64,000 nt of DNA from CAVZZG01 sp963779685 (GTDB lineage Bacteria > Actinomycetota > Thermoleophilia > Gaiellales > F1-60-MAGs149). The notes below the pieces were generated by a model. That model saw only the letters and a list, made by a program, of their open reading frames with translations, did no database searches and was not told the DNA's origin. The position numbers and the translations under genes are program-made. The stretch covers positions 434,001 to 498,000 of the forward strand of contig CAVZZG010000003.1 of assembly GCA_963779685.1 (NCBI GenBank), given 5' to 3'. Position 1 is the stretch's first letter. Every line of letters begins with the position of its first letter. Positions 51,001-59,532 of the stretch are shown here, piece after piece.

Positions 51001-51174
51001 GAGCGACTCCGCGTCGAGCGCCTCGCCGATCTCGGTCGAGTTCGCAAGATCGCAGAACAGCACCGTCACGAGCTTGCGTCGCTCCTGCGGCATGCCTCGC
51101 AACAGCCGGGCGCCGCAGGCCGCGCAGTAGCGGGCCTGGAGCGGGCTCTCCGCGCCGCAGGTGAGGCAGACCAC
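48004..51174 (-). CDS. Class III cyclase fused to AAA/STAND ATPase and TPR repeats
   Basis: The 1056-aa signalling protein has four parts: a zinc ribbon (CLTCG and CAACG, residues 3-22); a class III nucleotidyl cyclase (about 30-190) with both metal Asp (VTVLFCDLANST, EKFIGDAVVALFG) and DTLNIAARLEQAA holding the catalytic Asn and Arg; a STAND-type ATPase (about 220-620; Walker A LIAEPGGGKSRLA, Walker B VVLIVDDLQWAEP); and a long TPR-like helical region to the C-terminus. It likely makes cAMP or cGMP under control of an oligomerising sensor. GTG 51174 has TACACT six nucleotides upstream. Confidence 0.88.
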   Translation of the reverse strand: MVCLTCGAESPLQARYCAACGARLLRGMPQERRKLVTVLFCDLANSTEIGEALDAESLRALTLRYFDEMRGAVEAHGGTVEKFIGDAVVALFGVPVAHEDDALRAIRTALEMQRRLDALGDDLEARFGRRLTIHIGIDTGEVAAGPASGDEPMASGDTLNIAARLEQAAGPGEILIGDQTHRLTREAVRVDPLGPLGLKGKTRPVLAYRVVSVIDNAAGHPRRLRAELVGRQRELATLDAIYDRCCVTGRAHLTALIAEPGGGKSRLAREFVRASATGASVLQVRCPSYGEGVTYWPLGEAIRQAAGIGAEDTPADARARIDTLVAGEPDAASAGEFLAAAAGVSAAPATPEEIAWASRVLLHAAAADGPVVLIVDDLQWAEPTLLRLIDSLTTVDVPVLILCLARPELLEQAAWREARTARTELTLGRLSDAEAGDLIADVLGSDILGDDLRARLVSRAGGNPLFLEELCEMLVDTGRVARSDTGWEQSGTATALPLPVTLDALLTSRLDLLGEAERLAIEHASVEGLLFTAEAVTALSSPHDREAVPAALDGLLARDLVRPTTVDGAPAFRFRHQLVRDAAYRGIPKAQRAAAHEGFARWLEARGAAGGTELVEIAGYHFEQACLNLRALAPAGDEQRALGADAAKRLERAAQRALVRGDLFAAVSLLRRAVAVAPAGAAQQAHLLAELGAAMTEAGQLTAADEALGEAVALARTLGEDALEARAELERVVLQLQLDADWAIERAPGVAALALPVFERAHDELGLSRLAYCDALVHWFQGRAAAAEASWARAAEYAHRRGDAHRRSDALRWIPSAALFGPTPVSEGINRCEQLRAELRGSRRAEAEILGALAGLYAQTGEFGRARALIRESDAILAEVGFSIHAVAEWAALVEMLAGESRAAEERLRAGYDRLESMGERAFLATTAGLLARALHDQGSDDEALGFALVCQETAAPADLVSQIAWRGSTARILAGRGEAGRAEVLAREAVALAAGTDLLCDHGDVLIDLAEALRAAGRFDDATQTAGEALALYERKGNLVAVGRVRSLLRELAPA

Positions 51175-51200
51175 GCCGAGAGTGTAGAGCGGGCGCGGTG

Positions 51201-52115
51201 TCAGATCGATCGCAGCACGCGTGCGAGGCGCACGAACGTCGGACGGAATCCAGCTGCCGTCCAGTAGCGCGATGCGACGAGGTTCGTACACCGCCAGTTG
51301 GTGAACAGGGCCGGTGCACCGGCGGCCTGCGCCTGGTCGGCGACGGCGGCGAGGAGCAGGGCACCCAGACCCCGGCCTCGTTCCTGCGGGACGACGGCGG
51401 TGGATGCGATGGCGTGCGACCCGGGTGCGACGCCGAACGAAGGGTCGGCAGGCCAGCTGACGGTGTGGCCGACGACGACGGCTCCGCGCGCCGCGATCAG
51501 GTAGCGAACGTCCGGATCGGCAAGCGTCTCCTCCCAGTCGGTGCGATGCCGCTCCGGAGTGGGCCGGTAGCCGGAGAACGACGGCGCCTGTTCCTGGCAG
51601 TCGTGGATGAGCGAATCGATCGCGACCGCGGCGTCCAGGTCGGCAGGCCCGCCGCGCCGGATCGTCACCCCCTCGACTACCGGTAGCGGCCCTGGCCATT
51701 GTGTGGCGCGGCATCCCTCGACGTGCATCTGGGCGAACCCGAGCCGGTACCAGACGTCCAGGCACTCGGCAATGGCCGGGACGAGGACGTAGTGCCGTTG
51801 GATCGAGTCGGCGTCCCACGCGGCCGCCAGCCGCGTGTAGAGGTCGTGCAGCACCTCGGGCGGGGCGCCGGCGTGGCCCGCCGGACCGATCCATGCGCCC
51901 GGGCCGAACACGTCGGACGTGACCACCCGCCCGATCATGAAGCCGTCGTCCGCGACGACGCCGGAGGCACCTTCGGCCGCGAGCTCCGCGGCCACGGCGC
52001 CGGCGGCGTCGACCGGGGCGATCAGCGGCTCCGCGGCGCGGTGGATCGCATGCCGCCGGGCGAGGAGCCGGCCGGCCAGCGCCACCTCGGCGGGCGTCAG
52101 TTCGCGGGCCACCAC
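51201..52115 (-). CDS. GNAT-family N-acetyltransferase, tandem domains
   Basis: The 304-aa protein appears to hold two GNAT folds. The C-terminal one (about 155-304) has the acetyl-CoA loop VVPQERGRGLGALLLAAVAD and a following LFTNWRCTNLVASRYWTAAG, typical of active enzymes. The N-terminal half (with WIGPAGHAGAPPEVLHDLYT and CLDVWYRLGFAQMHVEG) lacks a clear loop and may be degenerate. GTG 52115 is the best in-frame start but has no obvious ribosome binding site, so the start is uncertain. The substrate is unknown. Confidence 0.78.
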   Translation of the reverse strand: MVARELTPAEVALAGRLLARRHAIHRAAEPLIAPVDAAGAVAAELAAEGASGVVADDGFMIGRVVTSDVFGPGAWIGPAGHAGAPPEVLHDLYTRLAAAWDADSIQRHYVLVPAIAECLDVWYRLGFAQMHVEGCRATQWPGPLPVVEGVTIRRGGPADLDAAVAIDSLIHDCQEQAPSFSGYRPTPERHRTDWEETLADPDVRYLIAARGAVVVGHTVSWPADPSFGVAPGSHAIASTAVVPQERGRGLGALLLAAVADQAQAAGAPALFTNWRCTNLVASRYWTAAGFRPTFVRLARVLRSI

Positions 52116-52150
52116 GGCATCATGGCGCCGCGTAACTGCGTGGGCATCGA

Positions 52151-54037
52151 TCAGGCAGCCTCGCCTCGCCGTGCGGCGAGTCGTTCCTCGTCCTCGCGGA
52201 TCACGTCCAGCAGCGCCGCCACGACCGTCGCGTCCAGATGACGTCCGGCCGCCGCGTCGAGCTGGCGCATGGCCTCCGCCGGCGCCATGGCGGGCCGGTG
52301 CGGCCGTTCGCCGATCATGGCGGAGTACGTGTCGGCCGCGGCCACGATCCGCGCTTCCATCGGGATCGCGTCGCCGGCGAGGCCATCCGGGTAGCCGAGG
52401 CCGTCCCACCGCTCGTGGTGATGGCGGACGGCCTTGCACGCCTCCTTCAGGCCCGCGACGCGGCGGATGATCTCCTCGCCGATCACCGGGTGGGCCTGCA
52501 TGATGCGCAGGTCGTCGGGCGACAGCGGCTCCTGGCTGGTCAGAATCCGGTCCGGTATGGCCACCTTGCCGACATCGTGGAGCCAGCCCCCGAGCCGGCA
52601 CCGCAGGACGACCGGGCTCGGCTGCCACAGCACCTCGGCCGTGCGGGTGGCGAGGTCGGCGACCTGCATCGGGTGCGCCGCGCCCGTGCCCTCTCGCAGC
52701 CCCGCGGTCAGCGCGAGCGCCTCGGCGATGCGGACCGCCTCGGGGTCCTCGGCCAGGAAGTCCTCGAACTGCCATTCGGTGTAGAGGCGGGTCTGGTTGC
52801 GGCCACGGCGCTTGGCCGTGTAGAGGGCGCGGTCGGCGGCATCGACGAGGTCGTCCGGCGCGACCAGGCCGGCCAGCTCGCGGGCCGCGCCGATCGATAC
52901 GGTGACGCCGATCTCGACCTGTTCGAACAGCACCGGCTCGTGCTCGATCCGGAGCCGGATGCCCTCGGCGATGCTGCGCAGGGCCTCGTCGTCGCGGATG
53001 TCGGTGATGAGCACCGAGAACTCCTCGCCGCCCCAGCGCGCGACGCAGTCGGCGGCGCGCAGGCTGGTCGCGATCCGGTCTGCGACCGCCACCAGCACCG
53101 CGTCGCCCGCGGCATGGCCGTAGGTGTCGTTGATGCGTTTGAAGTGGTCGATGTCGAGCAGGAGCAGGGCCACCTGCGCCTCGCCCTCCGAGCGGGCGAG
53201 GGCGATGCCGAGCTGCTCGGCGGCGTGGCGCCGGTTGGCGACGCCGGTCAGGGCGTCGGTACGCGCCCGCAGCTCCGCCTCCCGGCGGGCGTCCTCGACC
53301 TGGTCGGCCTCGCGCCGGGTGGCACCCACGGCGGCCCGCAGCACGCGCTCCAGCGCGATCTTGCCGGTGACGTCGGCCGCCACGGTGTGGACGACCACCG
53401 ATCTTCCGGCCACGAGCGGCCACGACCGCAGCCCGATCGACCGGGTGCGGCCCGGAGCGACCGTGACGCGGATCGCATCCTCCGCCGCCTCGCCGGCCCG
53501 CAGCCGGCGGACGTGGCGGCGCAACACGTCGGCGTCCTCGGCGACCACCGCGTCGTGGAAGACCGCGAGGGGATCCCGATCCGACCCGGGCCCTGCTCCG
53601 AGCAGCCGTCGTGCGCAGTCGCTCGCGTACACCGTCCGGATCTCGCCGCCGGTGCGGATCTCGAATGTGAAGAGGCCGTCGCCGAGACCCGCGGCCAGGC
53701 CCTCCAGCGCACCGTCCACCAGGGCGGGCGGCTCCGGCGGGCAGAGCATGACCACGTGACGGGTCTCCTCGCCACCGAAGCTGAGCGCCGTCACCCGGGC
53801 CACCAGGTCGATCGGCGGCCGCGAGAATCGGTGCCCGGTGACGGCCTGCGGGTCGCTGCTCGCGAGGTCGAGCCCGGCGGGGACGAGGTTCGTCAGCGGC
53901 GTCGCCGTGATCGCGCCGGCGGGAACGCCGAAGAGCTGCTCGAAGGCGACGTTGACGGCCGTGATCCGACCGTGTCCGTCCACGGCGCAGACGGCCACCT
54001 GCTGATCGCCACGTTGGTCGAGCCGGCGCTTGTTCAC
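52151..54037 (-). CDS. PAS-GGDEF-HD-GYP protein, c-di-GMP synthesis and breakdown
   Basis: The 628-aa protein has PAS-like domains (about 15-75 and 105-215), a coiled segment, a GGDEF domain (about 255-420) with RWGGEEFSVL intact, and an HD-GYP domain (about 435-628) with GGWLHDVGKVAIPDRIL, HHHERWDGLGYPDG and a trailing GRHLDATVVAA. All catalytic motifs of both domains are present, so it may make and degrade c-di-GMP according to its PAS input. No membrane segment is seen. A PilZ protein elsewhere in the window is a possible reader. Confidence 0.9.
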   Translation of the reverse strand: MNKRRLDQRGDQQVAVCAVDGHGRITAVNVAFEQLFGVPAGAITATPLTNLVPAGLDLASSDPQAVTGHRFSRPPIDLVARVTALSFGGEETRHVVMLCPPEPPALVDGALEGLAAGLGDGLFTFEIRTGGEIRTVYASDCARRLLGAGPGSDRDPLAVFHDAVVAEDADVLRRHVRRLRAGEAAEDAIRVTVAPGRTRSIGLRSWPLVAGRSVVVHTVAADVTGKIALERVLRAAVGATRREADQVEDARREAELRARTDALTGVANRRHAAEQLGIALARSEGEAQVALLLLDIDHFKRINDTYGHAAGDAVLVAVADRIATSLRAADCVARWGGEEFSVLITDIRDDEALRSIAEGIRLRIEHEPVLFEQVEIGVTVSIGAARELAGLVAPDDLVDAADRALYTAKRRGRNQTRLYTEWQFEDFLAEDPEAVRIAEALALTAGLREGTGAAHPMQVADLATRTAEVLWQPSPVVLRCRLGGWLHDVGKVAIPDRILTSQEPLSPDDLRIMQAHPVIGEEIIRRVAGLKEACKAVRHHHERWDGLGYPDGLAGDAIPMEARIVAAADTYSAMIGERPHRPAMAPAEAMRQLDAAAGRHLDATVVAALLDVIREDEERLAARRGEAA

Positions 54038-54068
54038 CGGCCCATCTATCGGCCGGTGGCGGGCGGCG

Positions 54069-54887
54069 CTACAGCGCTACCTCGAACGGCGTGCGCCGGA
54101 CGAACCCCACGACCGTCCGCAGCCCGCACTCGCGCAGCAGCTGCCGGTAGCGTACGACCGCGCCGGCACGCACGGGGCGGTGCGCGTCGCTGCCGAGGCT
54201 GACGGCCGTGCCGTGACGGGCGCAGGCGCCGGCGAGGACGGTCACGAGCTCGGGACGCGCGATCAGATCGCTGCCGTTGACCTCCAGCGCCACGCCGGTG
54301 CGCGTGGCCGCGGCCGCCAGCGCATCGAGACCGTCGGCCAGGAACGCCGGCACCTCGGGCACGGTCACCGCCAGGCGCACGGGGTGCGACACGACGTCGT
54401 AGCGCCGGGTCTCGACGGCCGCCACGAGGCGGTCGAGGTAGTCGCGCCACGCCGCTGCCGGATCGACGCCCGTCGGCGACCCGTCGACCGAGACGTCACC
54501 GGAGATCACGTGCACCGACCCGATCACGACGTCCCAGTGGTGTTCGAACCGCGCCCGGAAGGCCGTGGTGGCGGCCTCGAGCGCGAGGTCCTCGGCCCGC
54601 ACGTCCAGCTCGATGCCGGCCCGTACCGGGATCGGCGCTGCGGCGGCCGCAGCCTCGATGCGCGTCATGTACGTGGCGTGGTCGATCGGCGGGCCCTCGG
54701 GGGTGAAGCGCGTCGCGAGGTACCGCGACAGCGCCCGTGCCTCCTGCAGGTGGAAGATGTGCTCGGTGAAGATCAGCTCGCCGACCCCGGCCGCCACGGC
54801 GGCCGCGACCATCGCGTCGGCGTCTCCCCAGGCAATGAAGTGGTTGTGGTTGTCGGGCAGCGGCGCGGGGTGAACGTTGTCAGCCAC
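54069..54887 (-). CDS. PHP-domain phosphoesterase, histidinol-phosphatase-like
   Basis: The 272-aa TIM-barrel-like PHP protein begins PLPDNHNHFIAWGDADAMVA (HxH metal motif), with LIFTEHIFHLQEARALSRYL (His), VRAGIELDVRAED (Glu), VVIGSVHVIS (His), VVSHPVRLAV and SLGSDAHRPV (Asp-His). This is the HisJ-type pattern. As no other histidinol phosphatase lies in the window, it might serve histidine synthesis, though it is 20 kb from the operon. The GTG overlaps the small membrane protein gene by 8 nt. Confidence 0.78.
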   Translation of the reverse strand: MADNVHPAPLPDNHNHFIAWGDADAMVAAAVAAGVGELIFTEHIFHLQEARALSRYLATRFTPEGPPIDHATYMTRIEAAAAAAPIPVRAGIELDVRAEDLALEAATTAFRARFEHHWDVVIGSVHVISGDVSVDGSPTGVDPAAAWRDYLDRLVAAVETRRYDVVSHPVRLAVTVPEVPAFLADGLDALAAAATRTGVALEVNGSDLIARPELVTVLAGACARHGTAVSLGSDAHRPVRAGAVVRYRQLLRECGLRTVVGFVRRTPFEVAL

Positions 54888-55176
54888 GGATCCCCCGCGT
54901 CTCGAGGACCGCGACGATCGTCCCGGCCAGGATGCCGGCGAACGCCGTCGACTGGGTGACGACGATGACCGGCGCCGCCGCCACCGCCGCGACGGATCCT
55001 GTCAGCCGGCGGCGCTGCAGGGGAATGCAGTCGCTGACGAGCAGGCCCGTCCCGATCACGAACAGCGCGAGCGCGCAGGGCATCACGATGGTGAACACCT
55101 GGGGCCGGCCGATCGTGGCCGACGCGACCGCGATGGCCAGGCCTGCGACGGCGCAGATCGTGCGGAGCGTCCTCAC
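54880..55176 (-). CDS. Small integral membrane protein, 98 aa
   Basis: Three or four hydrophobic segments are visible (TICAVAGLAIAVASATIG, VFTIVMPCALALFVIGTGLL, and a C-terminal stretch around 66-92). GTG 55176 overlaps the phosphoesterase stop (GTGA) and its end overlaps the PHP gene, so it is co-translated with both. The function is unknown. Confidence 0.7.
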   Translation of the reverse strand: MRTLRTICAVAGLAIAVASATIGRPQVFTIVMPCALALFVIGTGLLVSDCIPLQRRRLTGSVAAVAAAPVIVVTQSTAFAGILAGTIVAVLETRGIRG

Positions 55177-56234
55177 CGGCCGAGCCTGTCGAGCACGCGG
55201 CCGCGCTCGTCGATGAAGGTGTACGAGATACGCTGGCCGGCGAGGTCGATGCGCAGGAACCCGTAGTCGAGCAGCGACACGGCGGCTCCCGGGGTCGGTT
55301 TCGTGAATTCGGCGCCCCCCGGTCCCTGACCACCGGTGCCGACGGTGAAGTTCAGCACGCCGTCGACGGTGCGCCGCTCGTACCGGTGCAGGTGACCGGA
55401 CAGCACGGCGTCGACGTGGGCCGCTGCCAGCACCGGCAGCACCGGATTGCCGGCCTCGAGCGGCTTGTGGACGATCACCAGCCGGTGCACGAAGCCGGGA
55501 CGGGTGAGCGCTGCCTGGAGGAACGGCACGTCGGCCGCCGCCGCCGCGACGCCGAGCACCACCACCTCCAGTGGTCCGTACGCGGTCACGAAGCGGGGGC
55601 CGGGCAGGTCGAACGCGTTGACGATGGCGCTGCCGCCGCGCAGGAACGCGTCGTGATCGCCGAGGTCGACGACGGGTGCGGCGTTCGCGAGCAGTGACCC
55701 GAGTGGGCGGAAGATGTTGCGGTCGAGCAGCTCGGGAGCCGCGATCAGGTACGAGTTGTCGCCGACGGTGAGCGCGAGCGCGGGATCCTGGGCGGCCGCG
55801 ACGCGCGCCACCGCCCACTCGTGGTCGTTGCCCGACCCGTAGTCGCCGATCGTCACCAGCGTGATCGGCGTGGCCGCGTCGGCCGGCGCGGTGCGGAACG
55901 ACCCGGCCGCCCGTGCCAGGTGGTCGACGGAGGCTGCCCAGGCATAGCGAGTGCCGGGTACGAGGCCGCGGAAGGCGCCGCCCTGCGCCTCGATGACGGT
56001 ACCGTCCGGTGCGACTGCGCGTAGCTCGACGGACTGGTCGTCGCGGACCTTCCACAGCAGCGCCGCCGAGCGTGCGTCGAGCCGCACCAGGTACGGGCCG
56101 CGCGTGAAGGGACTGCCGCTCGGACCCAGCAGGTACGCCTGCCAGTACCAGAGGGTGGCGCCGACGCCGAGCACGCACACCGCGGCGAACATCGCCGTGG
56201 CTATCAGCGCCCGCCGGAGCCGTCGCTCGACCAT
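55173..56234 (-). CDS. Membrane-anchored purple-acid-phosphatase-like metallophosphoesterase
   Basis: The 353-aa protein has one N-terminal membrane segment (about 10-30), a fibronectin-like domain (about 40-120), and a calcineurin-like phosphoesterase domain. Its metal motifs follow purple acid phosphatases: VTIGDYGSGN, TVGDNSYL, LGDHDAFLRGG (where GNHE is usual), LVIVHKPLEAGNP and LSGHLHRYERR. The Asn to Asp change in the third motif is unusual. The catalytic domain would face outside. TACCCT is exactly six nucleotides before ATG 56234. Confidence 0.83.
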   Translation of the reverse strand: MVERRLRRALIATAMFAAVCVLGVGATLWYWQAYLLGPSGSPFTRGPYLVRLDARSAALLWKVRDDQSVELRAVAPDGTVIEAQGGAFRGLVPGTRYAWAASVDHLARAAGSFRTAPADAATPITLVTIGDYGSGNDHEWAVARVAAAQDPALALTVGDNSYLIAAPELLDRNIFRPLGSLLANAAPVVDLGDHDAFLRGGSAIVNAFDLPGPRFVTAYGPLEVVVLGVAAAAADVPFLQAALTRPGFVHRLVIVHKPLEAGNPVLPVLAAAHVDAVLSGHLHRYERRTVDGVLNFTVGTGGQGPGGAEFTKPTPGAAVSLLDYGFLRIDLAGQRISYTFIDERGRVLDRLGR

Positions 56235-56262
56235 CGGCTCAGGGTACCGCGCGCTGCGAAAG

Positions 56263-59200
56263 TCACCTCCGGCCCTGGGCGAAGTGCTGGGCGGGTGGCG
56301 CAACGGCTCGCAGGCTGGCCAGCGCCGGCCGGCGGCCACGCTCGCGGGCGCGGCCGAGCGTGCGCCTCCCGGGGGTGTCCAGCGGCTCGAGCCGCTCGAC
56401 GATCACGTTCAGGTTGCGGTCGCGGCGCTCGAGCTTCCCTTCCACGAGCAGCAGCGGCTCGGTGCGCGCCAGCAGGCGGTGGCGCTCGTACACGTCCGGG
56501 AACAGCACCAGGTTGACGAGCCCGAACTCGTCCTCGAGCAGCAGGAAGACGATGCCGTTCGCGCTCGCGGGTCGCTGACGCGCGATGCAGAGTCCCGGCA
56601 GGGCAATCTCGGTACCGTTGGCGAGCTGCGAGAGGTCGGCGCTCGTGACGATGCCGTCCAGATCGCGGCGGATGATGGCGATCGGGTGATCGCGCAGCGA
56701 CAGGCCGGTGTGGGCGTAGTCGGCCACGAGCAGCTCCCACTCGCCCGGCCGGGGCAGCGCGGGCGTATCGCCGAGCTCGAGGTCGAGCGCGAGCTGGGCG
56801 CCACCGCGGCCGCGCTGCGGGCGGGCGGCGAGGCCCAGCTCCCAGAGCAGGCCGCGGCGCGGGCCCAGCCCGTCGCAGGCCCCTGAGGCGACCAGCCGCT
56901 CGAGCCGGTCGATGGCGAGATCCAGCCGGCAGGCGAGGTCGCGGGCGGAGATGAAGGGCCCGTTCGCCTCCCGTTCGGCGACGACCGCGGCGGCACCTTC
57001 ATCGCCGAGCCCGGTGATGTAGCCGAGGCCGATCCGCACCGCGCCCTGCTCGAGCCGGCAGGCGGCGGTGGAGCGGGCGATGTCCGGGCCGAGCACCTCG
57101 ACGCCGCGGCGCTGGCCGTCGCGGACGAGCGAGGCGGGCGGATAGAACCCCATCGGCTGGGCGTTCATGAGCGCGCACAGGAAGGCAGCGGGATGGTGGC
57201 GGCGCAGCCATGCGCTCTGGTAGGCGAGCAGCGCGAACGCGGCGGCGTGGGCCTTCGGGAAGCCGAAGGCCGAGAACGCCATGATCTTCTCGAAGACGCC
57301 GGCCGAGACGTGCTCGGCGACCCCCTTCGCCAGGGCGCCGGCGCGGAACGCCTCCCACTGGGCGAGCATCGCCGCGTGCGAGCGCCGCCGGCTCATCGCC
57401 CGGCGCAGGGCCTCGGCCTGACCGGGCGAGAAGCCCGCCAGGGCCTCGGCGACCGACAGCACCTGGTCCTGGAAGACGATCACGCCGAGCGTCTCCTCGA
57501 GCGCTTCGGCGAGGAGCGGATGGTCGTAGGGGATGGGGAAGTCCGGGTCCACGCGGCGGGCCAGACGGCGCTGGATGAAGGGGTGCACGGCGCCGCCCTG
57601 GATCGGGCCGGGCCGCACCAGCGCCACCTCGACGACGAGGTCGTCGAGGTTCTCGGGCTGGGTACGCAGCAGCATCTGCATCTGGGCGCGCGACTCGATC
57701 TGGAACACGCCGACGGTGTCCGCGGCCTTGATCTCGGCGTACACGGAGGGATCGTCGAGCGGGATCCGCGACAGGTCGACGGACTCGCCCTGCTCGTGCA
57801 GCGCCACCACGCACTCCTCGACCGCCGAGAGCATGCCGAGGCCGAGCAGGTCGATCTTGAGGAAGCCCGCGTCGGCGCAGGAGTCCTTGTCCCACTGGCA
57901 GATCGTGCGCCCGGCCATGGCGGCCGGCTGCAACGGCACCATCGTCGAGAGCGGCCGGTCGGAGATGACCATGCCGCCGGGATGCTGCGAGAGATGGCGG
58001 GGCAGCCCGGCGATCTCGCGGCAGAGGGCGGCCAGTGCCCGGAAGCGGCGGTCGGAGGCCCGCTCGGCGAGCCCGGGCAGCCGCGCCAGCTCGTCGCCCA
58101 CGTTGGCGGCGCTCCAGCCGTCGGAGGCCGTCGCGAGCCGGGCGATGTCCGCCGGGGGCAGCCCGAGCACCTTGCCCAGCTCGCGGATCGCCCCGCGCGC
58201 CCGGTACGTGGCGAGCGCTCCCACCAGGGCCGAGCGCTCGGCGCCGTAGCGCTCGTGCACGCGCAGGATCAGCCGCTCGCGGATGTCGCGGGGGAAGTCG
58301 AGATCGATGTCGGGCGCCGACGCCAGCTCCCGGTTCAGGAACCGGCCCAGCGACAGCCGCGCCTCGACGGGGTCGACGTGCGAGAGCCCCGTCAGGTAGC
58401 AGACGATCGAGCCCACGCTCGAGCCGCGGCCGCGCCCCGGTGGCAGCGTCATGCGCACCGATCCGGCGCCGCGCACCTCCAGCGCGACCTCGCGGGCCAG
58501 CTCGAGCACCTCGTGGTGCAGGAGGAAGAAGCCCGACAGGCGGTGGTGGCGGATCAGGCCGAGTTCGTCCGCGAGCCGCAGCGTCGCCTCGCCTCGGTGC
58601 GCTGATCCGGCTGGATAGCGCTCGTCGAAGAGGTGGCCGCAGAGTCGTGCCAGCTCCCGGTCGGGCTCCTGCGCCGCCTCCGGCGGCCGGTAGCCGAGAT
58701 CCCGCGTGAGGTCGAACGCGACCCGCTCGGCGATGGCCCGGGTCGCGGCCACCGCCTCCGGCAGGTCGGCGAAGAGCGCCGTCATCTCGGCGGGGGTCTT
58801 CAGCACGTGCTCGCGGTTGCCGCGGCGGTCACCCTCGCTGGCGTCGAGCGTCTGGTGGACGCGGATCGCCACCATCGCGTCCTGCAGCGGCCCGCGGCGC
58901 CGCGTGTGCATGTGCACGTCGTTGGTCGCCACCAGGGGCAGCCCGAGCCGGCGGGCGAGCGCGACCTGGTCGCGCACTCGTGTGCGGTCGCCCCGGCCGA
59001 AGGGGCGCTGCAGCTCGACCCACAGCCGGCCCGTGAACGCCTCGGTCAGCTGCCGGATCGATGTCGGGTCGTGGATGCCGTGGCGGGCGCACCCCGTCAG
59101 GCACAGCAGACCCTCGGCGTGTGCGCAGACCTCGTCCAGCGTGACCCACGCCTGCCCCGGCGAACGGTCGCGCGCATCGCGCGTGTGCGAGTGGGAACGG

Positions 59201-59487
59201 GTGAGCAGGCGGCAGAGGTTCGTGTACCCCGTCGCGTCCTCCACGAGCAGCGTCACGTGCCGGTGCTCGCCGGCGAACCGCACCGTCAGCTCGCAGCCGG
59301 TGATCGGCCGGATACCTGCAGCCGCCGCCGCGTGGGCGAACACGAGCGCCCCGCAGAGGTTGTCGTGATCGGTCAGTGCGAGCGCGTCGTATCCGTACCG
59401 CGCGGCCCGGTCGACCAGCTCCTCGGGCTGTGACGCCCCGTCCAGGAACGAGAAGGCCGAGTGGCAGTGGAGCTCGACGTAGGCCAC
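56263..59487 (-). CDS. dnaE2: DnaE2-type error-prone DNA polymerase III alpha subunit
   Basis: The 1074-aa C-family polymerase starts with a PHP domain (VAYVELHCHSAFSFLDGASQ) and has the palm motif PDIDLDFPRD (Asp393, Asp395), CQWDKDSCADAGFLKIDLLG, VFQIESRAQMQMLLR, and IMAFSAFGFPKAHAAAFA. The C-terminal OB region (IVFLLLEDEFGLVNLVLFPD) is followed by a basic tail typical of DnaE2. It serves lesion bypass and induced mutagenesis with ImuB. GTG 59487 has TATACT seven nucleotides upstream and an SOS box just beyond. The frame also stays open upstream into a nitroreductase remnant, which I do not include. Confidence 0.92.
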   Translation of the reverse strand: MAYVELHCHSAFSFLDGASQPEELVDRAARYGYDALALTDHDNLCGALVFAHAAAAAGIRPITGCELTVRFAGEHRHVTLLVEDATGYTNLCRLLTRSHSHTRDARDRSPGQAWVTLDEVCAHAEGLLCLTGCARHGIHDPTSIRQLTEAFTGRLWVELQRPFGRGDRTRVRDQVALARRLGLPLVATNDVHMHTRRRGPLQDAMVAIRVHQTLDASEGDRRGNREHVLKTPAEMTALFADLPEAVAATRAIAERVAFDLTRDLGYRPPEAAQEPDRELARLCGHLFDERYPAGSAHRGEATLRLADELGLIRHHRLSGFFLLHHEVLELAREVALEVRGAGSVRMTLPPGRGRGSSVGSIVCYLTGLSHVDPVEARLSLGRFLNRELASAPDIDLDFPRDIRERLILRVHERYGAERSALVGALATYRARGAIRELGKVLGLPPADIARLATASDGWSAANVGDELARLPGLAERASDRRFRALAALCREIAGLPRHLSQHPGGMVISDRPLSTMVPLQPAAMAGRTICQWDKDSCADAGFLKIDLLGLGMLSAVEECVVALHEQGESVDLSRIPLDDPSVYAEIKAADTVGVFQIESRAQMQMLLRTQPENLDDLVVEVALVRPGPIQGGAVHPFIQRRLARRVDPDFPIPYDHPLLAEALEETLGVIVFQDQVLSVAEALAGFSPGQAEALRRAMSRRRSHAAMLAQWEAFRAGALAKGVAEHVSAGVFEKIMAFSAFGFPKAHAAAFALLAYQSAWLRRHHPAAFLCALMNAQPMGFYPPASLVRDGQRRGVEVLGPDIARSTAACRLEQGAVRIGLGYITGLGDEGAAAVVAEREANGPFISARDLACRLDLAIDRLERLVASGACDGLGPRRGLLWELGLAARPQRGRGGAQLALDLELGDTPALPRPGEWELLVADYAHTGLSLRDHPIAIIRRDLDGIVTSADLSQLANGTEIALPGLCIARQRPASANGIVFLLLEDEFGLVNLVLFPDVYERHRLLARTEPLLLVEGKLERRDRNLNVIVERLEPLDTPGRRTLGRARERGRRPALASLRAVAPPAQHFAQGRR

Positions 59488-59532
59488 TACTCGCAGTATA
59501 CGAACATGTGTTCGCATACTGCGAGTAGTGGC
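59483..59532. promoter_or_regulatory. SOS box and dnaE2 promoter inside a 50-nt near-perfect palindrome
   Basis: GAACATGTGTTC (59502-59513) matches the actinobacterial LexA site GAAC-N4-GTTC. Minus-strand TATACT (59495-59500) lies directly beside it. The symmetry extends far beyond the box: 59483-59532 pairs with itself over 25-bp arms with only two mismatched pairs, taking in GTAGTGG at one end and its mirror at the other. Confidence 0.85.
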
